Shown: one piece after another, positions 35,765 to 46,655 of the stretch
Layout: the number at the start of each line of letters is the position of its first letter
How positions within the stretch are numbered: the first letter of the stretch is position 1
From: Clostridiales bacterium
Lineage (GTDB): Bacteria > Bacillota > Clostridia > Christensenellales > Pumilibacteraceae
NCBI GenBank assembly: GCA_022508365.1
Contig: JAFLVH010000002.1
Location: forward strand, 1 to 64,000
Reading direction: 5' to 3'
Length of the DNA stretch: 64,000 nt
Made by a program: the position numbers and the translations under genes
Notes under the pieces: generated by a model
Seen by the model: the letters and a program-made list of their open reading frames with translations, nothing else
Database searches by the model: none
What the model was told of the DNA's origin: nothing

Positions 35765-37043
35765 ACTGCTTCGGGTATCTGTTTTTAAGCACTTTTTCCC
35801 CGTCGCCGCCTGCCGCAGATTTTGCAAGCCCCAGCGCAAAGCCGTTTACTGTTGCAATAACAAAACCGTTCGGCGCCGAAATATCTATCTGTTCGCCGGC
35901 AATGTAGTTTTGCGCAAGCTCGCCGAGCTCCACCGTCCCAAACCGTTTTATGCTCTCATCTCCTAGCGCATGCGTTAGCGCGTGCGACGGGTCTTTGCCG
36001 TCAAATACGGGCGTACCTACCCCTATCACGTTAAGCCCCGACAGATCGGGCAGGACAAAATCGTCTGCGTCCAGAATGACGCGCTTGTTCATTATTTCCG
36101 CCGCCACCGCCGTAAGCCCACCAAGCTTCACCGTTTTGCACTTTTTACGCAGTCGCGGTTTTTCGGTCTTTCCGCCGTCAGCCTTCTGAAGCACACAGTA
36201 AAAATGCCCCTCGCCGTCAAAGTCTATCGGGTATATACGCCGCGCATCGGGAGCGTCTATCCCACGCCACGACCCTAAAAGCAGCGGAATATCCACGGTG
36301 CGCATGCCGAGCGACAATAAATAATTTATATTGTCCTCGTTCTCTTCCTTGGAAAAAGTGCATGTGCTGTAAAGCATGTATCCGCCGCCGCACAGCAGCT
36401 TTACCGCGCTATCTAAAATGGCGCGCTGGCGCAAAGCACAGCCTTTTACTATATTCTCGGAATACGGAACTTCCTCGTACCGCATCATGCCGCCGCCGCT
36501 GCACGGCGCGTCCACTATGATTGTATCAAAGTATTCCGAAAACCCAGCCGCTACGTAATCGTCCGCAGTGCCGCAGGTTACGACGGCATTACTTATGCCC
36601 ATGCGCTCTATGTTTTCCGCGAGCGCCTTTGTCCGCTTGTATTCGCTGTCGTTGCAAAACAGCACGCCGCCCTTCATATATTCCGCGGCCTGCGTACTCT
36701 TGCCGCCGGGCGCGGCGCAAAGGTCGAGCACGCGACTTCCTATAAACTGAGAAAACGCCGCCACCGCCGCCGACGCGGATGGCTCCTGCATGTAGTACAG
36801 CCCTGCATGATACAACGGGTCGAGCGACGGCTTTATGTTGCAGTAAAACGAATTTCGGCACAGCGGATTCTGCCTAAGCTCACCGTTAAACAGCTTTTTA
36901 AACTCACTCACCGATATTTTATTGGTGTTGATTCTCAGCGCCTTGTGCCGCGGTTTGTTTTTGTAAGCGTCTATAAACTCGCCGTACCGCTCGCCCAAAA
37001 GTCCGCGCATATACTCGAAGAAGTAGCCGTCAGTCATTTTCAT
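35748..37043 (-). CDS. RsmF/NOP2/Sun-family rRNA cytosine-C5 methyltransferase
   Basis: VLDLCAAPGGKSTQAAEYMKGG, VDAPCSGGGMMRYE, LYSTCTFSKEENEDNI; start at MKMTDGYF overlapping truA. Confidence 0.92.
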   Translation of the reverse strand: MKMTDGYFFEYMRGLLGERYGEFIDAYKNKPRHKALRINTNKISVSEFKKLFNGELRQNPLCRNSFYCNIKPSLDPLYHAGLYYMQEPSASAAVAAFSQFIGSRVLDLCAAPGGKSTQAAEYMKGGVLFCNDSEYKRTKALAENIERMGISNAVVTCGTADDYVAAGFSEYFDTIIVDAPCSGGGMMRYEEVPYSENIVKGCALRQRAILDSAVKLLCGGGYMLYSTCTFSKEENEDNINYLLSLGMRTVDIPLLLGSWRGIDAPDARRIYPIDFDGEGHFYCVLQKADGGKTEKPRLRKKCKTVKLGGLTAVAAEIMNKRVILDADDFVLPDLSGLNVIGVGTPVFDGKDPSHALTHALGDESIKRFGTVELGELAQNYIAGEQIDISAPNGFVIATVNGFALGLAKSAAGGDGEKVLKNRYPKQLRTQN

Positions 37044-37770
37044 CCGTCCCGTACTTAACCGAATACAAATATAATCCGCACGCCGGCGCAAGCTCCTTTG
37101 CATACGAGCGGTCGCGCTTTTCCAATAGCTCCGCGATATTCACATCATCGCCCATTCCCGCCTTTATCAGTTGTGCGGTGATGATGCGCACCATGTTGTA
37201 CAAAAAGCCGTCGGCGGTGATAAAGAACTTTATAAACCTTCCGTCACGCTCGAAGTGTGCGTCGAAAACCGTACGAGTAAACGTTTTTGCGCCGCCGCCC
37301 GCCGCCATAAACGTGGAAAAGTCATGCTTGCCCACAAGCTCATGTGCACATGTGTTCATGCGTAGTATATCGGGCTCTTTATTTAAACAAATCGCGCGGT
37401 CATTCAGTATGGGAAGGACTTCCCCTACGTACATGAGATACATGTAAGTCTTTTGTTTGGCGGATTTTCGCGCGTCAAAGCCGTCCGCCACCGTCTCCGC
37501 CCTATTAACGCGTACGGTGCGAGGTAGATATGCGTTAAGTCCGCCGACTATATTTTTTTCAGGCAAAACTTTGTCTGCGTCAAAGTGCGCGACCTGCGCT
37601 ACGGCATGCACTCCGGCGTCGGTCCTGCCCGACCCGACCACACTCACCTTTTGCCCGAAAAGCTTCTCTGCCGCAGTTTCCACGGCGTCTTGTATGCTGT
37701 TACCGCTCGGCTGGCGCTGCCAACCGCAAAAGTCGGTTCCGTCATAGGATAACGTTATTTTGTACCGCAT
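37030..37770 (-). CDS. truA: tRNA pseudouridine(38-40) synthase TruA
   Basis: MRYKITLSYDGTDFCGWQRQPSGNSIQDAVETA...GSGRTDAGVHAVAQVAHFD. Confidence 0.97.
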   Translation of the reverse strand: MRYKITLSYDGTDFCGWQRQPSGNSIQDAVETAAEKLFGQKVSVVGSGRTDAGVHAVAQVAHFDADKVLPEKNIVGGLNAYLPRTVRVNRAETVADGFDARKSAKQKTYMYLMYVGEVLPILNDRAICLNKEPDILRMNTCAHELVGKHDFSTFMAAGGGAKTFTRTVFDAHFERDGRFIKFFITADGFLYNMVRIITAQLIKAGMGDDVNIAELLEKRDRSYAKELAPACGLYLYSVKYGTDEND

Positions 37771-37791
37771 GTCCGTTTCCCCTTGCCACGA

Positions 37792-38631
37792 CTATATCGA
37801 CAGCATTGTGATAAATGCCCAACCGAACCAATTGTAGTTTAAGAACAATATGCACACGGTTATTACGCACCAGAACAATAGCCCGATAAAATCGCCTGCC
37901 TTGGCCTTTAGCTTTTTCATGCGCGTCCTGCCCTTGGCGCCGCGGTAGCAACGGCTGTCCATGGCGTCGGCAAGCTCGTCCGCGCGGCGGAATGACGACA
38001 CAAACAGCGGAATCAAAACAGGAATCATCGCCTTGATTTTTTTAAACGGATTGCGCGAATCGAACGCCGCGCCGCGCGCTTTTTGCGCGTTGATAATTTT
38101 GTCCGTTTCCTCGATTAGCGTGGGGATTAGCCTTAATGCTATGCTCATGATAAGCGCAAGCTCGTGCACAGGCAGGTGCAGTACTTTAAGCGGCGAGAGC
38201 AGGCTTTCCAGCCCGTCGCACAGCTCGGTGGGCGTGGAAGTCAAAGTGAGCACCGTCGGCATCATAACAAGCAGCATCAGCCGCCAGCCGAGCTTAATCG
38301 CCGCGTAAATGCCGTTTAGGTAGATGTGAAAAATCCCCCACTCGGCAAGCGGCGCGGAGCCCTCGTCTACGTAAAAAATCATCATGAGTACAGTGGTAAA
38401 CAGCAGTATAAATAAAATAAGTCTCAAGCTCTTTAGCACCTTTAATATGGGCACGCGCGACAACAGTATTGTTATCAACACAAACACCGTCATAAACGCG
38501 TAAGAAAAAAAGCTGTTACAAAAGAACACTGTGACCAAATACAATATCAGTATTACAAGCTTAATCCTCGGGTCGGCGCGGTGAACAACAGACGACGCCG
38601 GATAATATTGACCCATGCTTACGTCACGCAT
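37792..38631 (-). CDS. ecfT: Energy-coupling factor transporter transmembrane protein EcfT
   Basis: GQYYPASSVVHRADPRIKLVILILYLVTVFF...; located after ecfA2. Confidence 0.93.
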   Translation of the reverse strand: MRDVSMGQYYPASSVVHRADPRIKLVILILYLVTVFFCNSFFSYAFMTVFVLITILLSRVPILKVLKSLRLILFILLFTTVLMMIFYVDEGSAPLAEWGIFHIYLNGIYAAIKLGWRLMLLVMMPTVLTLTSTPTELCDGLESLLSPLKVLHLPVHELALIMSIALRLIPTLIEETDKIINAQKARGAAFDSRNPFKKIKAMIPVLIPLFVSSFRRADELADAMDSRCYRGAKGRTRMKKLKAKAGDFIGLLFWCVITVCILFLNYNWFGWAFITMLSI

Positions 38632-39478
38632 CTTTTACCGCCTTTTTAAGCTGCTCAAACAGCTCGTCTTCTGTAAGTACCGACCTATCGACATTAACGC
38701 CCAGCTCATTCAGCTTGACGGCTATTTCGGTGACAAGCGGCAGCTCCACGCCGCAGCTATTCAATAGCTCTTCGGACCCGAAAAGCTCGCGCGGAGAGAA
38801 CACGCCCATCACGCGTCCATGCTTTAGCACGGCAATTTTATTGCAGTATTCCGCAATCTCGTCCATGTTGTGCGATATCATGATAACCGTCGGGCACGAC
38901 TCTTTTATGCGCAGCACAAGCTCCATTATGTCGCGCTTGCCTCTGGGGTCAAGCCCGGCGGTCGGCTCGTCTAACACAAGTATTTCGGGCTGCATGGCTA
39001 TTACGCCGGCAAGCGCCACGCGCCGCTTTTGTCCGCCCGACAGCTCAAACGGCGAACGCTCCGCAATTTCCCCGTAGTTAAGCCCTACAAGCTCTATGGC
39101 GCGTTTTGCGCGCTCCTCCGCCTCGGCACCGCTTAGTCCTATATTTTTAGGTCCGAACATGACGTCGGCAAGTACGGTGTCGGCAAAAAGCTGATGTTCC
39201 GGATACTGAAACACCATGCCCACCTTGGCGCGAAGCTTGTTAAGATCCACCTTTTTGGCGGATAAATCCATATCCTCGACGATTACGGTGCCGCTGTTTT
39301 TTTGGATTTTTGTCAGCGCGTTAAAGTGGCTTACAAGTGTGGACTTGCCCGCGCCCGTGCTACCTATTATCCCAAAAAAGTCGCCCGTTTCAATCTTTAA
39401 ATTTATGTCGAACAGCGCCTGCGTGGTAAATGGGGTTTTGGGGCTGTAAACAAACGAAAGATGCTTAACTTCTATCAT
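38624..39478 (-). CDS. ecfA2: Energy-coupling factor transporter ATPase EcfA2
   Basis: GSTGAGKSTLVSHFNAL, LSGGQKRRVALAGVIAMQPEILVLDEPTAGLDP. Confidence 0.93.
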   Translation of the reverse strand: MIEVKHLSFVYSPKTPFTTQALFDINLKIETGDFFGIIGSTGAGKSTLVSHFNALTKIQKNSGTVIVEDMDLSAKKVDLNKLRAKVGMVFQYPEHQLFADTVLADVMFGPKNIGLSGAEAEERAKRAIELVGLNYGEIAERSPFELSGGQKRRVALAGVIAMQPEILVLDEPTAGLDPRGKRDIMELVLRIKESCPTVIMISHNMDEIAEYCNKIAVLKHGRVMGVFSPRELFGSEELLNSCGVELPLVTEIAVKLNELGVNVDRSVLTEDELFEQLKKAVKDA

Positions 39479-40324
39479 TTATTCTTCCCCCTCCCCTTTT
39501 AGATTCGCCACGGCACGGGCAAATTCGTCCGATGACAGCGGACAGCCTATATCCGCGCCAATGCCCTTTAGCCGACGGGATAGCCGCACGTAAAGCGGCA
39601 GATCAAGCCCTGCGGACTCAAACACCTCGGGAGTGTCAAACAGCTCCTTGCCGCCGTCCGCCTGCTTTGCGCCGCCGTTCAATACGATAATCCTATCCGC
39701 CGCCGCAGCTTCTTCCATGAAGTGCGTTATCATTATTACCGCCATGTTCTCGTCGCGGTTTAGCTTTTTAACCACGTCCAGCACCTCGCGCCTACCCATT
39801 GGGTCGAGCATGCCGGTGGCCTCGTCCAGTATCATAAGCTCGGGCTTTATCGCAAGCACGCCGGCAATCGCCACGCGCTGCTTTTGTCCGCCGGAAAGAC
39901 GGAACGGTCCGCTTGTGGCGTAATCTTGCATTCCGACGCTCTTTAACGCCCAATCTACGCGAGCGCGGATTTCGTCCTGCGGTAAGCCCAAATTTTCGGG
40001 ACCGAACGCGACGTCGTCCTCCACTATGGTAGTTACCATCTGGTTGTCGGGGTTCTGAAAAACTATGCCTATTTTTTTGCGAATGTCAAAAAGCGCGGAC
40101 TTGTCCGTGGTGGGCATACCGTCAACAAGCACCTGTCCGCTGTCCGGCGTTATCAGCCCGTTAGCTAGCCTTGCCAGCGTGGACTTGCCCGATCCGTTGC
40201 AACCTACAAGCGCAATAAACTCGCCGCGCTCGACGGCAAACGACACCTTGTTTAACGCTTTGGTCAGTTCGTCCTCGCCGCTGACGTAAGAATATTCCAC
40301 ATCTTTAAATTCCAAAAACGGCAT
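39479..40324 (-). CDS. ecfA1: Energy-coupling factor transporter ATPase EcfA1
   Basis: GCNGSGKSTLARLANGL, LSGGQKQRVAIAGVLAIKPELMILDEATGMLDP. Confidence 0.93.
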   Translation of the reverse strand: MPFLEFKDVEYSYVSGEDELTKALNKVSFAVERGEFIALVGCNGSGKSTLARLANGLITPDSGQVLVDGMPTTDKSALFDIRKKIGIVFQNPDNQMVTTIVEDDVAFGPENLGLPQDEIRARVDWALKSVGMQDYATSGPFRLSGGQKQRVAIAGVLAIKPELMILDEATGMLDPMGRREVLDVVKKLNRDENMAVIMITHFMEEAAAADRIIVLNGGAKQADGGKELFDTPEVFESAGLDLPLYVRLSRRLKGIGADIGCPLSSDEFARAVANLKGEGEE

Positions 40325-40330
40325 ACAAAA

Positions 40331-40359
40331 ATTTTAGCATTTTTTATAAAGCATGTCAA
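40331..40359 (-). promoter_or_regulatory. Promoter TTGACA-17-TAAAAT, 6 nt from ATG of ecfA1
   Basis: Minus TTGACATGCTTTATAAAAAATGCTAAAATTTTTGTATG. Confidence 0.75.
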
Positions 40360-40361
40360 AC

Positions 40362-40398
40362 AAAAAACCGCCGTAGGACTTGTGCCTAAAGCGGTTTT
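40362..40398 (-). terminator. Terminator of the lipoprotein gene, T run merging into the ecf -35 box
   Basis: AAAACCGC...GCGGTTTTTTGTTTGACA on minus. Confidence 0.7.
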
Positions 40399-40420
40399 GA
40401 TAAAACAATTATTTAATGGA

Positions 40421-42175
40421 TTAATATTCGGACGGATATTCCTCAAAGCCTATATCGCCGCCGGAGCCGCCGAAAAGGAAGCCCATCATGCTGCCGACCT
40501 TGCCCATAGCATACTGCAAAACTTCGAGCGGATCGCCTTCCATATACGTGACCATCACGTTGAACTGCGCGCCGTCAGCGCTGTAAACCTCTACGATAAG
40601 GTCTGTGCCGACAGCCGCACCCTCAAAGTAACTCTTTAAGAACGCGCTGTTAAACACAAAGCTGCTGTCGCTGAACATGACCGCGTTGTTGGGCGCGTCA
40701 TCGATAGGATTGTAATAATTGTCAAAAAGCGCGATGCCGTTATAGCTCATTTCGTTACCGGCGGTCTCGTAGTAAACGTGAAGGTCGGTATCGGTAAGCG
40801 CATACAGGAACACCGTGACGTTGCGTCTGTATTCGAAGTCGTGATCGAATGTGATATCAAAGTCAGACGGCGCAGTCTTGTACTCCGTGATCTTAAGCTC
40901 GACGGACGCCAAGTAATCATTATCGGCAAGTATCGAACCTGCGGAAGCGGCGCCGGTATAGGTGTGGGAAGCAAAGCAATCGATCTTTATGCCGGTCAAT
41001 ACGTCGTTGCTCTCCGTCAAGGAGACGGTAACGGACAATTCGTCAAATACGACTGCGCTCTTAATAGCGTTGTAGAGATCGGCAAGGTCCGCTCTGTCTG
41101 CAAGCACCATGTCGACCGCCGCCCTTGTGCCGTACAGCAAGGCTATATCGAGCATAGACTTTACGCTTGCAAGCTTATCCTCCAAATCGGTTGTGTCTAC
41201 CTCTTCAAAGAACATAGCGCTGAGTGCGCCCATAAGAATCTCCATCATTTGGTCGCTTTCGCTATAATCTTGGTCCGACCCGTCATTTCCTTCGAGCTCG
41301 GCGGCCGTTGCAGTGCCAAACTCGGGCAACATATCGGCTATGAGAGTCATCAAGTAATCATAAGCGCCGACAAAAACTTCGCTGAGCTTACGCTCCTTAA
41401 TCATGTTAACCAAATCATCTTCAAGCGGCATGTACTCGCCCATAAGCTCAAACAAGTCCACGTCAAACGTTGCGCCGAGAAAATCCGCAACAACGCCTAC
41501 CGTATTTTCCTCGTCCTTAATAAAGTCTTCAATAGCGCTGTAGATATCGTCAAAGCTGACGCCGAACAGCAGATCGCAATAATCGTTGAGAAGCACGTTT
41601 ATTGTCTTGTTGTTTTTGTACGCGGAATAGAGCGGAGTAAAGTATTTGTTTACGTCCTCGGCAACGTCAATTGTAAGTACGGTTTTGCCCTCATCCTCGT
41701 AATAGGTTGCGGCAAGCTTTTCGTCAGCGGCGTCGTCACCGATAAGAGCAAGCATGCCACGCACTTGGTCCAACGCCCCACCAAACGGATACTCGTAAAA
41801 ATGATATCCGTCCTCGGTGGAAACATAGGTATAGCCGGTGTCAAAGTCCAGTATCATGTCGCCGACCATAAGCTTGTTGCCGCGCTTATCAAGCGCAATG
41901 CTTTCGCTCACCTTTTGGGTGTTTTTGGTGGACAGAGTGTACGATGCGGAGCCTGTAAAGCCTGCCGCGTCAAGCACGTCTGCAGCCGAGCCCAAAAGCT
42001 CGTTGAGCGAAACGGATATCAACTTGCCGCCGTTACCGCCCTCATCGTCATCTTTGCCGCCGGCAGGTTTTTTGCCGCCCGATGACTTTTTGTTGCCCCC
42101 GCTGCACGCCACAAACGCAAAGCACAACACAAACGCCATGACGAGCGAAAGCAATGTCAGCAATCTTTTCTTCAT
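40421..42175 (-). CDS. Putative secreted lipoprotein of unknown function (584 aa)
   Basis: MKKRLLTLLSLVMAFVLCFAFVACSGGNKKSSGG lipobox; SD AGGAGG. Confidence 0.8.
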   Translation of the reverse strand: MKKRLLTLLSLVMAFVLCFAFVACSGGNKKSSGGKKPAGGKDDDEGGNGGKLISVSLNELLGSAADVLDAAGFTGSASYTLSTKNTQKVSESIALDKRGNKLMVGDMILDFDTGYTYVSTEDGYHFYEYPFGGALDQVRGMLALIGDDAADEKLAATYYEDEGKTVLTIDVAEDVNKYFTPLYSAYKNNKTINVLLNDYCDLLFGVSFDDIYSAIEDFIKDEENTVGVVADFLGATFDVDLFELMGEYMPLEDDLVNMIKERKLSEVFVGAYDYLMTLIADMLPEFGTATAAELEGNDGSDQDYSESDQMMEILMGALSAMFFEEVDTTDLEDKLASVKSMLDIALLYGTRAAVDMVLADRADLADLYNAIKSAVVFDELSVTVSLTESNDVLTGIKIDCFASHTYTGAASAGSILADNDYLASVELKITEYKTAPSDFDITFDHDFEYRRNVTVFLYALTDTDLHVYYETAGNEMSYNGIALFDNYYNPIDDAPNNAVMFSDSSFVFNSAFLKSYFEGAAVGTDLIVEVYSADGAQFNVMVTYMEGDPLEVLQYAMGKVGSMMGFLFGGSGGDIGFEEYPSEY

Positions 42176-42250
42176 TTATAAATACCTCCTAAAAGTATAT
42201 ATTGTTAGTATAATACGCTTTTGAAAAAAAGTCAACAATTCAAAAGTTTT

Positions 42251-42577
42251 TTAGCCGTTTTCATTGAAATACCGCGGCAGCGGCTTGATTGTGCCGGACG
42301 AATTTTCTATGGTAAAGTAGTCAAAGTCCACTTCCTCCACAAACTCGCGCGGAAGGAACCTTGCGATGTTAAAGTGCACAAAGTTGTACTTATGGCTGGT
42401 GAGTATTATCGGCGTGGGTATGTCCATTGCTCGCGTTATATCGCAAATGTAATCGAACAATTTGTCCTCGTCAAACGCTTCGTCCAGCGTGTACATATAA
42501 TCGCGCGTTATCTTGTCGCCGCGCATTGTCTTTGCCCATATTCTGGGAAAAACCTTTGCTTTAAGTTCCTTTTGCAT
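42251..42577 (-). CDS. Small conserved-looking protein of unknown function (109 aa)
   Basis: Start MQKELKAKVFPRIWAKTMRGDKITRDYMYTLDEAF...; SD AAAGGGC. Confidence 0.7.
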   Translation of the reverse strand: MQKELKAKVFPRIWAKTMRGDKITRDYMYTLDEAFDEDKLFDYICDITRAMDIPTPIILTSHKYNFVHFNIARFLPREFVEEVDFDYFTIENSSGTIKPLPRYFNENG

Positions 42578-42733
42578 AATGCCCTTTTGCGTATAAGATA
42601 TAATATATATAGCATATTTTTCCACGTATAGCAACAAATAATGTCATTGACTTTGTATCATTTTTTATGTACTCAAAGCAAAGACGCAATATGATTACGG
42701 ACAAACAGTTTTCGCCGAGCTTTGATAATAAAA

Positions 42734-42757
42734 ATGATAGGCCTTTTCGCCTATCAT
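42734..42757 (-). terminator. Terminator of guaA
   Basis: ATGATAGGC-gaaaag-GCCTATCAT-TTTTATT on minus. Confidence 0.85.
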
Positions 42758-42765
42758 AATTTCAG

Positions 42766-42844
42766 ATAAAAAATAAGAGATAAAAAATAACACAAAGCGG
42801 CAACAATATTTTACGCTCTATTCTTATCTCTTATATATTCTTTT
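42766..42844. repeat. Inversely oriented heptamer repeats (42766-42793 and 42817-42844)
   Basis: ataaaaa ataagag ataaaaa ataacac ... tctattc ttatctc ttatata ttctttt. Confidence 0.55.
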
Positions 42845-42866
42845 AGGTGCGTCAGCGCCGATTGGT

Positions 42867-44405
42867 TTACTCCCACTCTATCGTTGCGGGCGGCTTGCTG
42901 GTTATGTCGTAGACAATGCGGTTTATGTGCCCCACCTCGTTAACTATGCGGTTGGACACCTTTTCGAGCACGTCGTAGGGAATGCGCGAAAAATCTGCGG
43001 TCATAAAGTCGGTCGTGGTGACGCCGCGGAGCGCGAGCGTATAATCATACGTTCTGCCGTCGCCCATAACGCCCACCGAGCGCATATTGGTAAGCACTGC
43101 AAAATACTGATTGATGTCGCGGTCCAGCTTTGCTTTGGCTATCTCCTCGCGGAATATCGCGTCGGCGTCCTGCAAAATAGCAACCTTTTCCGGCGTTATC
43201 TCGCCTATGATTCTGATAGCAAGCCCCGGACCCGGGAACGGCTGACGCCACACAAGAGTGTCGCTAAGCCCAAGCGCGCTGCCGAGCTTTCTCACCTCGT
43301 CCTTAAACAAAAGTCTAAGCGGCTCCACAATCTCTTTAAAGTCTACATAATCGGGAAGGCCGCCTACGTTATGGTGCGATTTAATAACCGCAGCGTCGCC
43401 GAGTCCGCTCTCTATCACGTCGGGATAGATTGTGCCCTGAACAAGATAGTCCACCTTGCCTATCTTTTTGGCCTCCTGCTCGAACACGCGGATAAACTCC
43501 TCGCCTATTATCTTGCGCTTTTTTTCAGGCTCGGTAACGCCTGCGAGCTTTTCCAAAAACCTATCGCCGGCATTCACGCGCACAAAGTTGACGCCGCTGT
43601 CACGGAACGCCGCCTCCACTTCGTCGCCCTCGTTCTTGCGCATAAGCCCGTGATCGACAAAGATGCAGGTAAGCTGACTGCCTATAGCGTTTGCGAGCAG
43701 CTTGCACGCGACAGAGCTGTCCACGCCGCCGGAAAGAGCGAGCAGCGCTTTGCCCTTGCCTATTTTTTCACGAAGCTCTTTGGTTGCGATTTCGGCGTAA
43801 TTTTGCATTGTCCAGTCGGGCTTGCAACCGCACACGTTAAACAGGAAGTTTTTAAGCATATCAAAGCCCTGCTCGGTGTGGTTGACCTCGGGATGGAACT
43901 GTGTGCCGTAAAACTTTTTTTCAAGATTTTCAATCGCGCCGTACGGGCATTTTGCGCTGTGAGCAATCGCCTTAAAGCCTTTCGGCAGCGTCTTTATGTA
44001 GTCGTTGTGACTCATCCAAACAACCGATTCTTTTTTCAGCCCCTTAAACAACGGCGAAGAAGTATCGAACTTGCAATCCGTCCTGCCGAACTCCGCAGCC
44101 GCCTCTGCGCTTGCCGCGCCTATTTCGCCGCCCAGCCCGTAGACAAGAAACTGCGCGCCATAGCAAATGCCGAGAATGGGAATGCCGAGATTAAAAATCT
44201 CGCTTGACATGCGCGGCGAATCGTCAAGATACACAGACTTCGGACCGCCCGTAAATATAATTCCCTTGGGACCCATTGCGCGAATCTCGTCTATCGGCGT
44301 CTTATACGATTTAACCTCGCAGTATACGTTTGCCTCACGAACTCTGCGCGCAATAAGCTGATTGTACTGCCCTCCGAAATCCAAAACCAAAACCGTCTGT
44401 GCCAT
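42867..44405 (-). CDS. guaA: GMP synthase (glutamine-hydrolysing)
   Basis: [31 protein letters not shown]...ILGICYGAQ...[15 protein letters not shown]. Confidence 0.97.
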   Translation of the reverse strand: MAQTVLVLDFGGQYNQLIARRVREANVYCEVKSYKTPIDEIRAMGPKGIIFTGGPKSVYLDDSPRMSSEIFNLGIPILGICYGAQFLVYGLGGEIGAASAEAAAEFGRTDCKFDTSSPLFKGLKKESVVWMSHNDYIKTLPKGFKAIAHSAKCPYGAIENLEKKFYGTQFHPEVNHTEQGFDMLKNFLFNVCGCKPDWTMQNYAEIATKELREKIGKGKALLALSGGVDSSVACKLLANAIGSQLTCIFVDHGLMRKNEGDEVEAAFRDSGVNFVRVNAGDRFLEKLAGVTEPEKKRKIIGEEFIRVFEQEAKKIGKVDYLVQGTIYPDVIESGLGDAAVIKSHHNVGGLPDYVDFKEIVEPLRLLFKDEVRKLGSALGLSDTLVWRQPFPGPGLAIRIIGEITPEKVAILQDADAIFREEIAKAKLDRDINQYFAVLTNMRSVGVMGDGRTYDYTLALRGVTTTDFMTADFSRIPYDVLEKVSNRIVNEVGHINRIVYDITSKPPATIEWE

Positions 44406-44511
44406 AATAAACTCCTTAGTAAAATGCTGCGAATATCGCACACTTCTTTAAAAACATTATATCATTAAACCGCGCCGAAAGCAAACTTTTTTGCTATGAT
44501 TATCAAAAGAG

Positions 44512-44540
44512 AAAAGGCAGACCGGTTCAGTCTGCCTTTT
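44512..44540 (-). terminator. Terminator downstream of typA
   Basis: AAAAGGCAGAC-tgaaccg-GTCTGCCTTTT. Confidence 0.8.
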
Positions 44541-44717
44541 AAAGTAAAAGTCGGTTGCTTTGTCTTCAAAAATAGCGGTAATTCTGCCTACCGTTACTGT
44601 ATATCATATAGATTATAAAAAATCAACATAAAATATACAAATTAATGATTTTCTATCTACAATCTGTCCAAATATTGCAATAACTGTAGAATAGCGGCTC
44701 AAGTAACGGCAAAGACC

Positions 44718-46562
44718 CTAATCATTAGCGTGCTTGCCGAGGCCCAACATTTTTGCGCGTTCTCTCATTCGTGCGGTGGGGTCTAAAAGGCGCTTACGTA
44801 TCCTAAGCGACTTGGGCGTAACCTCCAATATTTCGTCGTCTGCCAAAAACTCTATGCAGTCCTCCAGCGTCATGCGCTTGGGGGTTATCAGCTTTAGCGC
44901 GTCGTCGCTGCCGCTGCTGCGCGTGTTGGTAAGATGTTTGCGCTTACACACGTTTACGACGATATCCTCGCCGCGCGGATTCATGCCAACCACCATGCCG
45001 CCGTACACCGGAACGCCTGCGCCTATAAACAGCGTGCCGCGTTCCTGCGCGTTAAACAGACCGTAGACAATAGAATCGCCCGCCTCGTGTGCAATCAGCG
45101 ACCCGAAGTCGCGGCGAGATATTTCGCCCTTGTAAGGTTCGTATCCGTCGAACACGCTCGACATTACGCCTTCGCCTTTTGTGTCGGTCATAAGCTCGCT
45201 CTGGTATCCGAACATTCCGCGCGCAGGCACTTTAAAGTTCATCTTAATGCGGCTGCCGTGCGGCGTCATGTCTATAAGCTCGCCCTTTCTTGTGCCCATC
45301 TTGCTCATGATTGTGCCAACGCAAGCCTCGGGCACGTCAATAAACACGCGGTCAATCGGCTCGCACTTTACGCCGTCTATCTGTTTGATCAAAACCTTGG
45401 GCATGCTGACGGCAAACTCGTAACCTGCCCTGCGCATGGTTTCTATAAGTATGGAAAGGTGCATTTCACCCCTGCCACACACGACAAAGCTGTCCGCCGT
45501 CGCGCCGTCAGACACGCGCAGCGACAAGTCCTTTACCGCCTCCTTGTACAGTCTGTCGCGAAGGTGACGGCTTGTAACGTACTTGCCTTCCTTGCCTGCA
45601 AGCGGCGAATCGTTTACCATAAAGGTCATCTCTACGCTCGGCTCGGCAATTTTTACAAATTCAATCGGAGTGGTGTCCGTTTCCGCACACAGGGTGTCGC
45701 CTATCATTACGCCCTCTATGCCCGACACGCACACAATGTCGCCCACTGTCGCGCTTTCCGCAGGGACGCGCTTTATGCCCTCGTAGGTAAACAGGCTTAC
45801 CACCTTGCTCTTTACCGCCTTAGTTTCGTCATGGTAGTTGGTAAGCACCACGCTGTCGCCCACGGATACGCTTCCGCTGCCCACCTTGCCGACGGCTAGT
45901 TTGCCCACGTAATCGTTGTGTTCGGCAGATGACACAAGCATCTTAAATGGCGCGGTCTCTTCGCCGCCCGGCGCAGGGATATGCTCTATAATCGTTTGGA
46001 AAAGCGGTTGCATATTTCTGCCGCTTTCGGTTATCATTTTTGACGCTGTACCGTAACGCGCGGAGGCAAACACAAACGGACTGTTAAGCTGATCCTCGTT
46101 GGCGTCGAGGTCGAGGAAAAGCTCCAAGATCTCGTCCACCACTTCCTTTAGCCGAGCGTCCGGTCTGTCTATCTTGTTGACGACCACAATTATTTTCAGT
46201 CCCAATGCAAGCGCGCGCTCAAGCACAAACCGCGTCTGCGGCATGGGCCCCTCAAACGCGTCCACGACAAGAAGCGCGCCGTCCACCATTTTTAGGACGC
46301 GCTCCACCTCGCCGCCGAAGTCGGCATGCCCGGGAGTGTCAACAATGTTTATCTTGAAGCCGTCGTACACGCACGACGCGTTTTTGCTGAGTATGGTTAT
46401 GCCGCGCTCGCGCTCAAGAGCGTTGCTGTCCATGACGCGGTCCATAACCGCTTGATTATCGCGAAAGACGTTGCCTTGCTTGAGTAATTCGTTTACAAGC
46501 GAGGTCTTGCCGTGATCGACGTGCGCAATGATTGCGACGTTTCTTATCTTGCTTTGTTCCAT
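44718..46562 (-). CDS. typA: Translational GTPase TypA/BipA
   Basis: MEQSKIRNVAIIAHVDHGKTSLVNELLKQGNVFRDNQAVMDRVMDSNALERERGITILSKN. Confidence 0.97.
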   Translation of the reverse strand: MEQSKIRNVAIIAHVDHGKTSLVNELLKQGNVFRDNQAVMDRVMDSNALERERGITILSKNASCVYDGFKINIVDTPGHADFGGEVERVLKMVDGALLVVDAFEGPMPQTRFVLERALALGLKIIVVVNKIDRPDARLKEVVDEILELFLDLDANEDQLNSPFVFASARYGTASKMITESGRNMQPLFQTIIEHIPAPGGEETAPFKMLVSSAEHNDYVGKLAVGKVGSGSVSVGDSVVLTNYHDETKAVKSKVVSLFTYEGIKRVPAESATVGDIVCVSGIEGVMIGDTLCAETDTTPIEFVKIAEPSVEMTFMVNDSPLAGKEGKYVTSRHLRDRLYKEAVKDLSLRVSDGATADSFVVCGRGEMHLSILIETMRRAGYEFAVSMPKVLIKQIDGVKCEPIDRVFIDVPEACVGTIMSKMGTRKGELIDMTPHGSRIKMNFKVPARGMFGYQSELMTDTKGEGVMSSVFDGYEPYKGEISRRDFGSLIAHEAGDSIVYGLFNAQERGTLFIGAGVPVYGGMVVGMNPRGEDIVVNVCKRKHLTNTRSSGSDDALKLITPKRMTLEDCIEFLADDEILEVTPKSLRIRKRLLDPTARMRERAKMLGLGKHAND

Positions 46563-46655
46563 AAAGTAAAGTACCGTACCACAAATTTTACGGATATAAT
46601 TGTATTATATTCCGAAAAAATTGTCAACAAAATACGGCGTGGCTTTGCAACCATT

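Noticed and set aside
40778-42085. 435-aa plus-strand ORF
   Set aside because: Antisense to the lipoprotein gene that has SD and signal peptide; composition (many Val/His/Arg/Lys, no motif) typical of shadow ORFs
42927-44207. 426-aa plus-strand ORF
   Set aside because: Antisense shadow of guaA
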